From positions 1 through 7,750 of the forward strand of contig CAKTVN010000069.1 in assembly GCA_934623545.1 (NCBI GenBank): a DNA stretch of 7,750 bases, read 5' to 3'. The notes beneath the pieces are model-generated. The model searched no databases, was not told where the DNA came from, and was given only the letters and a program-made list of their open reading frames with translations. The DNA comes from an uncultured Oscillospiraceae bacterium (GTDB lineage: Bacteria; Bacillota; Clostridia; Oscillospirales; Oscillospiraceae). Positions 1 through 5,461 of this stretch are shown here, piece after piece; within the stretch, counting starts at the first letter, position 1; each line of letters opens with the position of its first letter. The translations under genes and the position numbers were made by a program.

Positions 1-39
1 GAGGTGCGCCACGAGCTTCTGAATCTCGTTCCGCAGCTT

Positions 40-822
40 TCATGGGCAGCGGTCAACCGCTCGGGCGGTAAGCTCTGCGTGCTGGTGACGGAGCGGCAGG
101 AGACGCCCTCCGCGCTGCCGCCCTATCCCGCAGCGAACCTGATCGCCGTGCGCGACGGCGTAGCCGACAAAATAGGTCGGACGACCATATGCGGAGCCGC
201 TGTAGGTGAGATAATGCGTGCCGCCGCTGCGGAAGTAGAAAGCGCCTTCGATCGTGTGCCAGTGCTCGCCTTTGCGGTAGCGGTCGCGGCAGAAGATCTC
301 TTCGTCCAGCGTCGGCACGACGCAGCGTACCGGTCTCCCCTCTACCTGCGTCGGGGAGACCATCCGGTCCAGGGCGATATATGTACCGGGACGGGCTGCC
401 TTCTCATCGTCGAGACTGTAGAACAGATACAAAGACCCCTTGTATTCCACGACGTGTGCGTCAATGCTGAAGGGCGGGAGAAGGTTTGCGGCAAACACAA
501 ACGGACCCTCCGGAGAGTCTGCGACGGCGACATGCATAGCTTCTGTTTTGGCGGTGTCCCCATTTTCCGGTGTATAGGAAACGTAGAGATAGTACTTCCC
601 GGCGGTGCGGATGACGGCTGGCGCCCAATAATTCTTGCAGCCCTCGACCGCAAAGCAGAAACCAAGGTATTCCCACTCGCCGGTGATGGACTGGCTGCGG
701 TAAAGCTGTACGCCGTCCTGATGCGTGGCGTAGATATAATAAACTCCGTTGTCATAAAAGATGAACGGATCGGGCTGACCGGGCGGGATGGTTCCGCAGC
801 GGCTGAAGGCATGAAGCTTCAT
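40..822 (-). CDS. Glycoside hydrolase family 43 protein, C-terminus apparently lost
   Basis: This is a five-bladed-propeller GH43 enzyme (family activities: beta-xylosidase, alpha-L-arabinofuranosidase, arabinanase). The three family carboxylates are visible: D18 in QPDPF (general base), D121 in SIDAH (pKa modulator) and E192 in TIEGAFY (general acid). NYWAPAVI at 64-71 and TYSGSAYGRPTYFVGYA at 206-222 are also typical. There is no signal peptide, so the enzyme is probably cytoplasmic. The ATG at 820-822 is preceded by GAGAGG (831-836) eight bases upstream. At 260 aa the frame is shorter than the usual roughly 300 aa catalytic domain. After about residue 225 it turns into an Arg/Gly-rich, low-complexity-looking tail with no GH43 character, and then stops. 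This suggests a frameshift, real or a sequencing error, with the rest of the gene running off the left edge. It lies downstream of the MATE gene on the same strand but probably has its own promoter. The family call is firm; exact substrate and intactness are not. Confidence 0.85.
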   Translation of the reverse strand: MKLHAFSRCGTIPPGQPDPFIFYDNGVYYIYATHQDGVQLYRSQSITGEWEYLGFCFAVEGCKNYWAPAVIRTAGKYYLYVSYTPENGDTAKTEAMHVAVADSPEGPFVFAANLLPPFSIDAHVVEYKGSLYLFYSLDDEKAARPGTYIALDRMVSPTQVEGRPVRCVVPTLDEEIFCRDRYRKGEHWHTIEGAFYFRSGGTHYLTYSGSAYGRPTYFVGYAVAHGDQVRCGIGRQRGGRLLPLRHQHAELTARAVDRCP

Positions 823-830
823 AACGTTTT

Positions 831-836
831 CCTCTC
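831..836 (-). promoter_or_regulatory. Ribosome binding site of the GH43 gene
   Basis: GAGAGG on the minus strand, eight bases before the ATG at 820-822. It supports this start, which is also the only in-frame Met ahead of the conserved QPDPF motif. Confidence 0.6.
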
Positions 837-877
837 TGCTTTCGTATTTCCTTGCGGTGCTTTCGGGATATGCGGAT

Positions 878-886
878 ATTATGACA
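878..886 (-). promoter_or_regulatory. Candidate extended -10 promoter of the GH43 gene
   Basis: On the minus strand this reads TGTCATAAT, an extended -10 (TGn followed by CATAAT, five of six consensus bases). It would start transcription near 871, giving a leader of about 50 bases. The -35 position (901-906, ACTCTG) does not match consensus. That fits an extended -10 promoter or one needing an activator. The call rests on sequence resemblance only. Confidence 0.35.
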
Positions 887-892
887 GAAACA

Positions 893-910
893 GAACACCG
901 CAGAGTGTTC
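893..910. promoter_or_regulatory. Candidate operator: GAACAC-N6-GTGTTC palindrome
   Basis: A perfect inverted repeat with 6-bp arms (893-898 and 905-910) around a 6-base spacer. It lies 10-27 bases upstream of the putative GH43 -10 and so covers the -35 position. The size and placement suit a dimeric repressor or activator. It could also form a small hairpin, but it has no T-tract and would lie outside the predicted transcript. The bound protein cannot be named from the sequence. Confidence 0.3.
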
Positions 911-1081
911 GGAAGATTTCCGGATCCGGCTGGCGGGCAGAAGGATCAGAAATTCTTAGCTATGTATGATTGTATCCGTTTCTTCATGGAAGAGATAGGG
1001 AAAAAAGAATTGCTTATTTGCGTATTACAATTTTCTCATCGCGGAAAAAGATGATAAAACAAGAATGTGAATTATTTTATA

Positions 1082-1098
1082 CATATTTTGACGTGCAA
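1082..1098 (-). promoter_or_regulatory. TTGCAY-type box upstream of GH43 (candidate AraC-family site)
   Basis: On the minus strand this reads TTGCACGTCAAAATATG. It resembles boxes at 5331 and 5354 (upstream of the binding-protein gene) and at 2577-2591 (between MATE and araC). All share TTGCAY followed by AT-rich sequence. It is about 200 bases upstream of the likely GH43 -10, farther than a direct activator would normally bind, unless a second promoter lies nearby. The motif is short and AT-rich, so chance recurrence is possible. Confidence 0.25.
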
Positions 1099-1175
1099 TT
1101 TTCTTGTAAGGAAACAGAAATTCTGCTATGATGAAAATGAGAAAGATAGACCTGAATCGTGTATAGAAGGAGCAG

Positions 1176-2531
1176 TCAAAGCCTTTGCAGCTTCCACTTT
1201 CCGCTGCGCTCGCGCAGAACCAGCACAAGGCTGCGGATTGCCTCATCCGCGGCGAATGCAAGCCAGCACCCGCTGAGCCCGAGCTTCAGTACGACGCCGA
1301 GCAGATAGGTAAGCGGAATGACGACCAGCCATTCGCACAGGATTGAGGTAAGCATCGGATAGGTCACGTCGCCCGCGCCGCGCAGAAAATGCTCTTGAAT
1401 GTGATTTGTACCGCGGGCAAGCTCCACGAAAATATCGATGAACAGGATTGGGCGGCAAAGCTCGATGATGGAGGCATCCTTTGTAAACAGATGCAGCGCA
1501 ATGCGCCCAAACAGCGCGATGAGAAGAGACAAACTCCCGTTGAGCAACCAGACAAGCTTCTGATTGCGCCAGTTGAGCCGTTCCGCCTCGTCCTGCCGCC
1601 CTGCGCCGACGTACCAGCCGGTCACAAGACCATGCGCCTGCGACAGCGAGAAGCCGGCAAGATAGACATATTGCACAAGGTTGGAGATGTAAATTTTCGC
1701 GCTGACGATGGTCATGCCAAGTGTGACCAGGATGCTGGTCGTAACAGCCTGAGACGCGCTGTAGGAGAAGGACATGACGCCGCCGGGAATGCTGTAATGC
1801 AGGATCGGACGTACATTCGGGTCCTTCCAGACGGGGAGAAATTTCGGTTTGAACCGAACGGGACCGAATTTCAGAAGCAGCAGCATCGCTGCGGCGGCAC
1901 ACAGTCGGCTTGCGACATTTGCCGCCGCGACGCCGGGAATGCCGCTGAGCGGTACCAGCGTGGGCTGGTAGACTGCAAGATAGCACAGGATCAAATTGAC
2001 GATGTTCATACCAAACGTCACAATGACGGAAATGTGCTGATAATTGTGGCTGCGGAAGATCGCGGAAACGGAATTGATGATGCCCATCAGGAAGCAGGGC
2101 GCGACAACGATTCGAAAATAGACCGATGCTTCCTCCAGAGCGGCGCCCTCCAGATTCATCAGGCGCAGAAGCGGTACGCTGAAAAAGGACAGCCCGAAGC
2201 CCAGCACGAGGCTGATGAGAATTGACATATGCAGCAGACAGTTCGCCATGCTGTTCGCCTCTTCGTAGTCCTTGCGCCCGATGCTGTGGCACAGCGCGAT
2301 CGCGCCGCCACCCCCGATGGAGGCATAAAAGACAGTGATGAGAGAGACCAGCTGGTTCGCTGTGCCGATGATTCCGACGGCTTCGTCGGAATAACCGCTC
2401 ATAACGACCGTGTTGACAAAGCCGACGGTGTTGGAAAGAATCTGCTCGGCGAAGAAGGGAAGAAAAATCTTCAGGAGGCTGGTCGAACCATACGGAGCGT
2501 CGATCCGGAGCTGCTGGCGAACGTGATTCAT
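1176..2531 (-). CDS. MATE-family multidrug/toxin efflux transporter
   Basis: A 451-aa polytopic membrane protein of the length and hydrophobic pattern of MATE (NorM/DinF-like) antiporters, which export organic cations or other toxic compounds using Na+ or H+ gradients. Visible landmarks are the N-terminal membrane entry PFFAEQILSNTVGFVNTVVM (25-44), the conserved GGGGAIALCHSIGRKDYEEA loop (73-92) and its counterpart in the second half (HGLVTGWYVGAGRQDEAERL, 300-319). RGAGDVTYPMLTSI (384-397) and LGLSGCWLAFAADE (417-430) also match the family. The two-fold pseudo-repeat expected of a 12-helix MATE fold is evident. The ATG at 2529-2531 has AGGA nine bases upstream. It is divergent from araC and upstream of GH43 on the same strand. 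The substrate cannot be inferred; export of an aglycone or phenolic released from plant material is a guess. Confidence 0.9.
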   Translation of the reverse strand: MNHVRQQLRIDAPYGSTSLLKIFLPFFAEQILSNTVGFVNTVVMSGYSDEAVGIIGTANQLVSLITVFYASIGGGGAIALCHSIGRKDYEEANSMANCLLHMSILISLVLGFGLSFFSVPLLRLMNLEGAALEEASVYFRIVVAPCFLMGIINSVSAIFRSHNYQHISVIVTFGMNIVNLILCYLAVYQPTLVPLSGIPGVAAANVASRLCAAAAMLLLLKFGPVRFKPKFLPVWKDPNVRPILHYSIPGGVMSFSYSASQAVTTSILVTLGMTIVSAKIYISNLVQYVYLAGFSLSQAHGLVTGWYVGAGRQDEAERLNWRNQKLVWLLNGSLSLLIALFGRIALHLFTKDASIIELCRPILFIDIFVELARGTNHIQEHFLRGAGDVTYPMLTSILCEWLVVIPLTYLLGVVLKLGLSGCWLAFAADEAIRSLVLVLRERSGKWKLQRL

Positions 2532-2540
2532 GTGTTCTGT

Positions 2541-2544
2541 TCCT
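2541..2544 (-). promoter_or_regulatory. Ribosome binding site of the MATE gene
   Basis: AGGA on the minus strand (within GGCAGGAAC), nine bases before the ATG at 2529-2531. It is a modest site, but the protein start it implies fits the family. Confidence 0.45.
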
Positions 2545-2570
2545 GCCTTTCAGGAGAGTTAGCTTCTTTC

Positions 2571-2576
2571 ATTGTA
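2571..2576 (-). promoter_or_regulatory. Candidate -10 of the MATE promoter
   Basis: TACAAT on the minus strand, five of six consensus bases, 40 bases before the start codon. No good -35 lies 16-18 bases upstream. The TTGCAT box at 2577-2591 directly abuts it, so a protein bound there would sit across the spacer and probably affect this promoter. Confidence 0.3.
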
Positions 2577-2591
2577 CCTTATTTGATGCAA
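2577..2591 (-). promoter_or_regulatory. TTGCAY-type box in the divergent araC/MATE region
   Basis: On the minus strand this reads TTGCATCAAATAAGG. The best match is the box at 5354-5370 (TTGCATTAAATATTAGG) before the binding-protein gene. It sits next to the MATE -10 and 7 bases upstream of a candidate araC -35, a position suited to autoregulation and to control of the divergent gene. Assignment to the adjacent AraC protein is inference. Confidence 0.35.
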
Positions 2592-2598
2592 ATAGACA

Positions 2599-2627
2599 TG
2601 GACAATCCACTTTAAATTCGGTGTAAA
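2599..2627 (+). promoter_or_regulatory. Candidate promoter of araC
   Basis: TGGACA (2599-2604, five of six -35 consensus bases), a 17-base spacer and TGTAAA (2622-2627, four of six -10 bases). Transcription would begin near 2634 and give a leader of about 37 bases. Confidence 0.35.
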
Positions 2628-2655
2628 AGCATTTTCCGATCAAGATCAGCTGCAA

Positions 2656-2661
2656 AAGGAG
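2656..2661 (+). promoter_or_regulatory. Ribosome binding site of araC
   Basis: AAGGAG with 9 bases to the ATG at 2671. It is a near-ideal site and fixes the start. Confidence 0.75.
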
Positions 2662-2670
2662 TGTATTTCA

Positions 2671-3522
2671 ATGTACAGAGAAACAAAAAAGCATTTTAAT
2701 CCGCCTGATGCTGCACAGCCGTTCTGGATACAGCTGACCGGCACATCCTACTGTGATTATACCTACCGTATCAGCAGAACGCTCGCCCAATCCGACGTAT
2801 ATGTGATCGAATACATCATATCCGGTGAGGGAACGATCAACATCAACGATCAGCAGTATCACCCGCGGGCGGGCGACTTTTATCTGCTTCAGCCTGGAAC
2901 ACCGCATGAATACTATTCCAGCGCCGACCGTCCGTGGGTGAAAATCTTCGCAAATGTTTACGGACCGCTCTGCCGCCATGTGATCTCGACCTATGGGCTG
3001 GAGCAGACGGTCCTGATCAGGGACTGCGATGTGCAGGATAAGCTTCAAAATTTCATCAACACCGCAAATTCTCTGGAGCTGACGGAATCGCAGATCATGA
3101 TCCGCTGCGCGGCGCTGTTTGTGGAGATCATTGCGATGGCGTCCGCTGTGAAAAACAGCGACCGGGAGCCCGGCAGCAACGCCGAAGCAGACAAGCTGCG
3201 CGACTACATCAACGCCAATACGCAGCGGACGCTGAATATCAACGATCTGGCAAAGCTGGTGTACCGTTCGCCGGACTATGTGATCAAGCTCTTCAAAAAA
3301 ACCTTCGGCTGTACGCCGTATTACTATCAGATCCAACAGAAGATCGAGATCTGCAAGCGCCGCCTCTGCGACAGTGACGACAGCGTCGCCGAGATCGCCG
3401 CAGACCTTGGCTACAGTGACCCGCAGCATTTTTCAAAGCTGTTCAAAAGCAAATGCGGCATGAGTCCGAGAGAATACAGGAAGTGCTTTCTGGATGGAAA
3501 GAAAGAGAACATCCCGTGGTGA
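2671..3522 (+). CDS. AraC-family transcriptional regulator
   Basis: A 283-aa regulator with the standard two-part build. The N-terminal cupin-like sugar-sensing domain (about residues 15-120) carries the pattern EGTININDQQYHPRAGDFYLL followed by QPGTPHEYY (74-82), typical of AraC_binding/cupin folds. The C-terminal double helix-turn-helix DNA-binding domain spans about 173-275. The first HTH is near 190-211 (INDLAKLVYRSPDYVIKLFKK), and the second near 239-262 is followed by the family signature ending GMSPREYR (263-270). It should sense an imported sugar in the cytoplasm and activate neighbouring genes. It is divergent from MATE and 36 bases upstream of the GH2 gene, with no terminator between, so the two are probably co-transcribed. 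The nearby TTGCAY boxes are candidate binding sites. The inducer is not identifiable. Confidence 0.93.
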   Translation: MYRETKKHFNPPDAAQPFWIQLTGTSYCDYTYRISRTLAQSDVYVIEYIISGEGTININDQQYHPRAGDFYLLQPGTPHEYYSSADRPWVKIFANVYGPLCRHVISTYGLEQTVLIRDCDVQDKLQNFINTANSLELTESQIMIRCAALFVEIIAMASAVKNSDREPGSNAEADKLRDYINANTQRTLNINDLAKLVYRSPDYVIKLFKKTFGCTPYYYQIQQKIEICKRRLCDSDDSVAEIAADLGYSDPQHFSKLFKSKCGMSPREYRKCFLDGKKENIPW

Positions 3523-3532
3523 GCTGCGGGAT
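3511..3532 (+). repeat. Inverted repeat across the araC stop codon
   Basis: ATCCCG (3511-3516) and CGGGAT (3527-3532) can pair around a 10-base loop that contains the araC TGA. There is no T-tract, so it is not an intrinsic terminator. At most it is a weak mRNA structure between araC and the GH2 ribosome binding site. Confidence 0.3.
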
Positions 3533-3540
3533 AAATACGA

Positions 3541-3546
3541 AAGGAG
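3541..3546 (+). promoter_or_regulatory. Ribosome binding site of the GH2 gene
   Basis: AAGGAG with a 12-base gap to the ATG at 3559. The spacing is slightly long, but no other start codon fits better. Confidence 0.6.
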
Positions 3547-3558
3547 CAACTGAAGCAA

Positions 3559-5277
3559 ATGAGCATTCCCAGAAGTGAATTTCCGCGCCCGGATCTTCAG
3601 AGAGACAACTGGACCTGCCTGAACGGCGTGTGGGCGTTTTCGTTCGATGAGCCGGTGTTTGACAAAGAAATTCTTGCTCCGTTTTGCTACCAGAGCGAAA
3701 AAAGCGGGATCGGCTGTACGGAAAACCATGATACGGTCTGGTATCGGCGTAGCTTTTCCCCAGATGCGGAGAAGCTCTCGGGGCGCAGGCTGCTGCTGAA
3801 ATTCGGTGCCGTGGACTATGAAGCGGACGTCTGGGTGAACGGGCGCTACGCCGGGCGGCACGTCGGCGGCTACAGCCCGTTTTCCTTTGATATCACGACG
3901 CTGGTGCAGGAAGGGGAAAATGAGCTCTGCGTTCGTGTACACGACGATCTTGGCGCGGACAGACCGCGCGGAAAGCAGAGCTGGAAGGACGGCCCCTTTG
4001 CCTGCTGGTACACGCCGGTGACAGGCATCTGGCAGAGCGTGTGGCTGGAATATACGGCGCAGAAGTATATAGAGCGTGTGAAGTGCACGCCGGACGTGCG
4101 TGCGCTCACGGCGACGTGCGAGGTCTTTGCTGCGGAGGGCGCGAATGGAAGCGTCCACATCCGCGCATACGTCCGGGGCGAGAAGGTGAGCGAGAGCTGC
4201 GCGCCGTGCCGGTTCGGGTATGCCCGCGCGGTGCTCAGCTTCGCGGAGTATGAAACGCGGCTGTCGGATATCCTGTGGTCGCCGGAAACTCCGAACCTGA
4301 TCGATCTGGAGGTCGAGCTGGATGCGGGCGGCGCGGAGCCGGATGCGGTAAAAAGCTATTTCGGAATGCGTAGCGTGGAAGTGCGCGCCGGGCGTATCCT
4401 GCTCAACGGGAGCCGGTGCTTTGAACGCCTCATCCTCGATCAGGGCTACTGGCCGGATACGCTCCTGACGCCGCCGGACGACGAGGCGATCCGCCGGGAC
4501 ATCCGGCTTGTGCAGGAAATGGGCTTCAACGGCGTCCGCAAGCATCAGAAGCTGGAGGACCCGCGCTTTTATTACTGGGCGGACCGGATGGGGCTGCTCG
4601 TCTGGGGCGAGCTTCCGAGCGCCTATCTTTTCAACGACCGCGCGATCCGCGCAGGCAGCGAGGTGGCGTTCGATTTTCTGGAGCGCGACTACAACCATCC
4701 CAGCATCATCACATGGGTGCCGGCAAACGAAAGCTGGGGCATTTCGAATGTGCGCAGCGACAGATCGCAGCAGGAATACTGCCGGATGCTGACGAGCCAG
4801 CTCCACGCCCTCGACCCGACGCGGCTCGTGAGCGCCAACGACGGCTGGGAGCAGGTCGAGCAGACGGACCTGTGCGCGATCCACGACTATTCTCTCGCGC
4901 CGGAAAGCTGCGATGCGTATGAGGACTGGGATGCCGTGACAAAGACGCAGATGCGCCCGAGGCTCGTGTTTGCGGACGGAAACAGCTGGCGCGGGCAGCC
5001 GGTCATGATCACGGAATTTGGCGGGATCGCGTTTGAGACCGGTGAAGAGGACGACTCCTGGGGCTATAATGAGCGGGCAAAGAGCGACAGAGAATTCTGC
5101 GACCGCCTTGCGCCGGTCGTCCGCTATCTTTCCAGGGATGAGCGCTTTGCCGGCTTCTGCTATACGCAGCTTACGGACGTCATGCAGGAAACGAACGGAC
5201 TGCTGACGCCGGAGCGGGAGCCGAAGCTTCCGATCGATGCGCTGCGCGCGATTTTCTGCCCCGAAAAGCAGAAATGA
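3559..5277 (+). CDS. Glycoside hydrolase family 2 protein (beta-galactosidase/glucuronidase-like)
   Basis: A 572-aa retaining glycosidase with the three core GH2 domains in order: a beta-jelly-roll sugar-binding domain (about 1-165, with VWYRRSF and ADVWVNGRYAGRHVGGYSPF), an immunoglobulin-like beta-sandwich (about 165-280) and a TIM barrel (about 281-572). E391 in VPANESWG is the expected acid/base and E486 in ITEFGG the expected nucleophile. NGVRKHQKLEDPRFYYWADR followed by MGLLVWGE is the barrel segment typical of this GH2 branch. It lacks the extra C-terminal domains of LacZ (about 1,000 aa) and has no signal peptide, so it should act in the cytoplasm on imported oligosaccharides. The acid/base motif is NES rather than the NEH or NEP seen in the best-known members, so specificity is open: galactoside, glucuronide, arabinoside or other. 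It follows araC closely and precedes the transporter genes. Confidence 0.92.
   Translation: MSIPRSEFPRPDLQRDNWTCLNGVWAFSFDEPVFDKEILAPFCYQSEKSGIGCTENHDTVWYRRSFSPDAEKLSGRRLLLKFGAVDYEADVWVNGRYAGRHVGGYSPFSFDITTLVQEGENELCVRVHDDLGADRPRGKQSWKDGPFACWYTPVTGIWQSVWLEYTAQKYIERVKCTPDVRALTATCEVFAAEGANGSVHIRAYVRGEKVSESCAPCRFGYARAVLSFAEYETRLSDILWSPETPNLIDLEVELDAGGAEPDAVKSYFGMRSVEVRAGRILLNGSRCFERLILDQGYWPDTLLTPPDDEAIRRDIRLVQEMGFNGVRKHQKLEDPRFYYWADRMGLLVWGELPSAYLFNDRAIRAGSEVAFDFLERDYNHPSIITWVPANESWGISNVRSDRSQQEYCRMLTSQLHALDPTRLVSANDGWEQVEQTDLCAIHDYSLAPESCDAYEDWDAVTKTQMRPRLVFADGNSWRGQPVMITEFGGIAFETGEEDDSWGYNERAKSDREFCDRLAPVVRYLSRDERFAGFCYTQLTDVMQETNGLLTPEREPKLPIDALRAIFCPEKQK
5253..5274 (+). repeat. Small hairpin at the 3' end of the GH2 gene
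   Basis: TTTCTGC (5253-5259) and GCAGAAA (5268-5274) pair as a 7-bp stem with an 8-base loop, just before the GH2 stop. No T-tract follows, so it is not a convincing terminator. Transcripts from the GH2 gene may continue into the transporter genes. Confidence 0.3.
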
Positions 5278-5330
5278 GCGCGTGCGTACAGCGCCGGGGC
5301 GGCAGGTAGAAAAACATGACGACACTTATT

Positions 5331-5347
5331 TTGCACATCTTTTATAT
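5331..5347 (+). promoter_or_regulatory. Distal TTGCAY-type box before the binding-protein gene
   Basis: TTGCACATCTTTTATAT. It is a same-orientation partner of the box at 5354, 23 bases apart, close to the two-helical-turn spacing common for tandem AraC-family sites. It sits upstream of the candidate -35. Confidence 0.35.
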
Positions 5348-5353
5348 TATTTT

Positions 5354-5370
5354 TTGCATTAAATATTAGG
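5354..5370 (+). promoter_or_regulatory. Proximal TTGCAY-type box overlapping the -35 region
   Basis: TTGCATTAAATATTAGG. It covers the weak -35 (5359-5364) of the candidate promoter ahead of the binding-protein gene, the usual place for an AraC-family activator. It closely matches the minus-strand box at 2577-2591. Confidence 0.4.
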
Positions 5371-5387
5371 TCGAGAAAATGTATACT
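5359..5387 (+). promoter_or_regulatory. Candidate regulated promoter of the transporter genes
   Basis: A good -10, TATACT (5382-5387), lies 17 bases downstream of a poor -35, TTAAAT (5359-5364). The start would be near 5394 with a leader of about 68 bases. A strong -10 with a weak -35 covered by a repeated box is the arrangement expected of an activator-dependent promoter. The 184-base gap is markedly AT-rich compared with the genes. Confidence 0.4.
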
Positions 5388-5447
5388 AAAAATGCAAGCA
5401 AAAGCAGCAAAATATGTGTAAATTCACAAGTGCACGAAAACAAACAA

Positions 5448-5453
5448 AAGGAG
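5448..5453 (+). promoter_or_regulatory. Ribosome binding site of the binding-protein gene
   Basis: AAGGAG with 8 bases to the ATG at 5462. It decides the start: an in-frame ATG at 5414 would add 16 residues ahead of the signal peptide, has no such site, and would place this AAGGAG inside the coding region. Confidence 0.8.
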
Positions 5454-5461
5454 AGTTAAAA

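Larger units (their letters stand above)
823..1175. other. 353-base gap between GH43 and MATE genes
   Basis: No convincing gene was seen. The right part (about 1000-1140) is AT-rich. The segment holds the GH43 ribosome binding site, a candidate extended -10, the GAACAC/GTGTTC palindrome, a perfect 10-bp palindrome CCGGATCCGG at 920-929, and a TTGCAC box on the minus strand at 1082-1098. No hairpin followed by a T-tract was found after the MATE stop, so read-through into GH43 cannot be excluded. Short open frames here have no family resemblance and no good ribosome binding sites. Confidence 0.6.

Noticed and set aside
4..969. A 321-codon plus-strand open frame opposite GH43
   Set aside because: It is the exact antisense of the GH43 frame and starts with GTG without a binding site. 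The minus strand carries the conserved motifs.
1110..1132. A plus-strand promoter-like pair, TTGTAA-17-TATGAT, pointing into the 3' end of the MATE gene
   Set aside because: The hexamers are acceptable, but no gene follows on the plus strand. An antisense RNA is possible but nothing else supports it, and such matches are common in AT-rich gaps.
1389..2615. Plus-strand open frames opposite the MATE gene (1389-2225 and 2229-2615)
   Set aside because: The products are Asp/Arg/Gln-rich without any fold signal, while the opposite strand encodes a clear 12-helix transporter.
5278..5310. A possible terminator after the GH2 gene in the GC-rich GCGCG...GGCGGC stretch
   Set aside because: Only very short stems form and the nearest T-run is about 40 bases downstream, so it does not meet the pattern of an intrinsic terminator.
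3433..5325. A 630-codon open frame on the minus strand opposite the GH2 gene
   Set aside because: It lies antisense to a gene with clear GH2 catalytic motifs. Its product is Arg/Ala/His-rich with no family features, as expected from GC-rich third positions read backwards.
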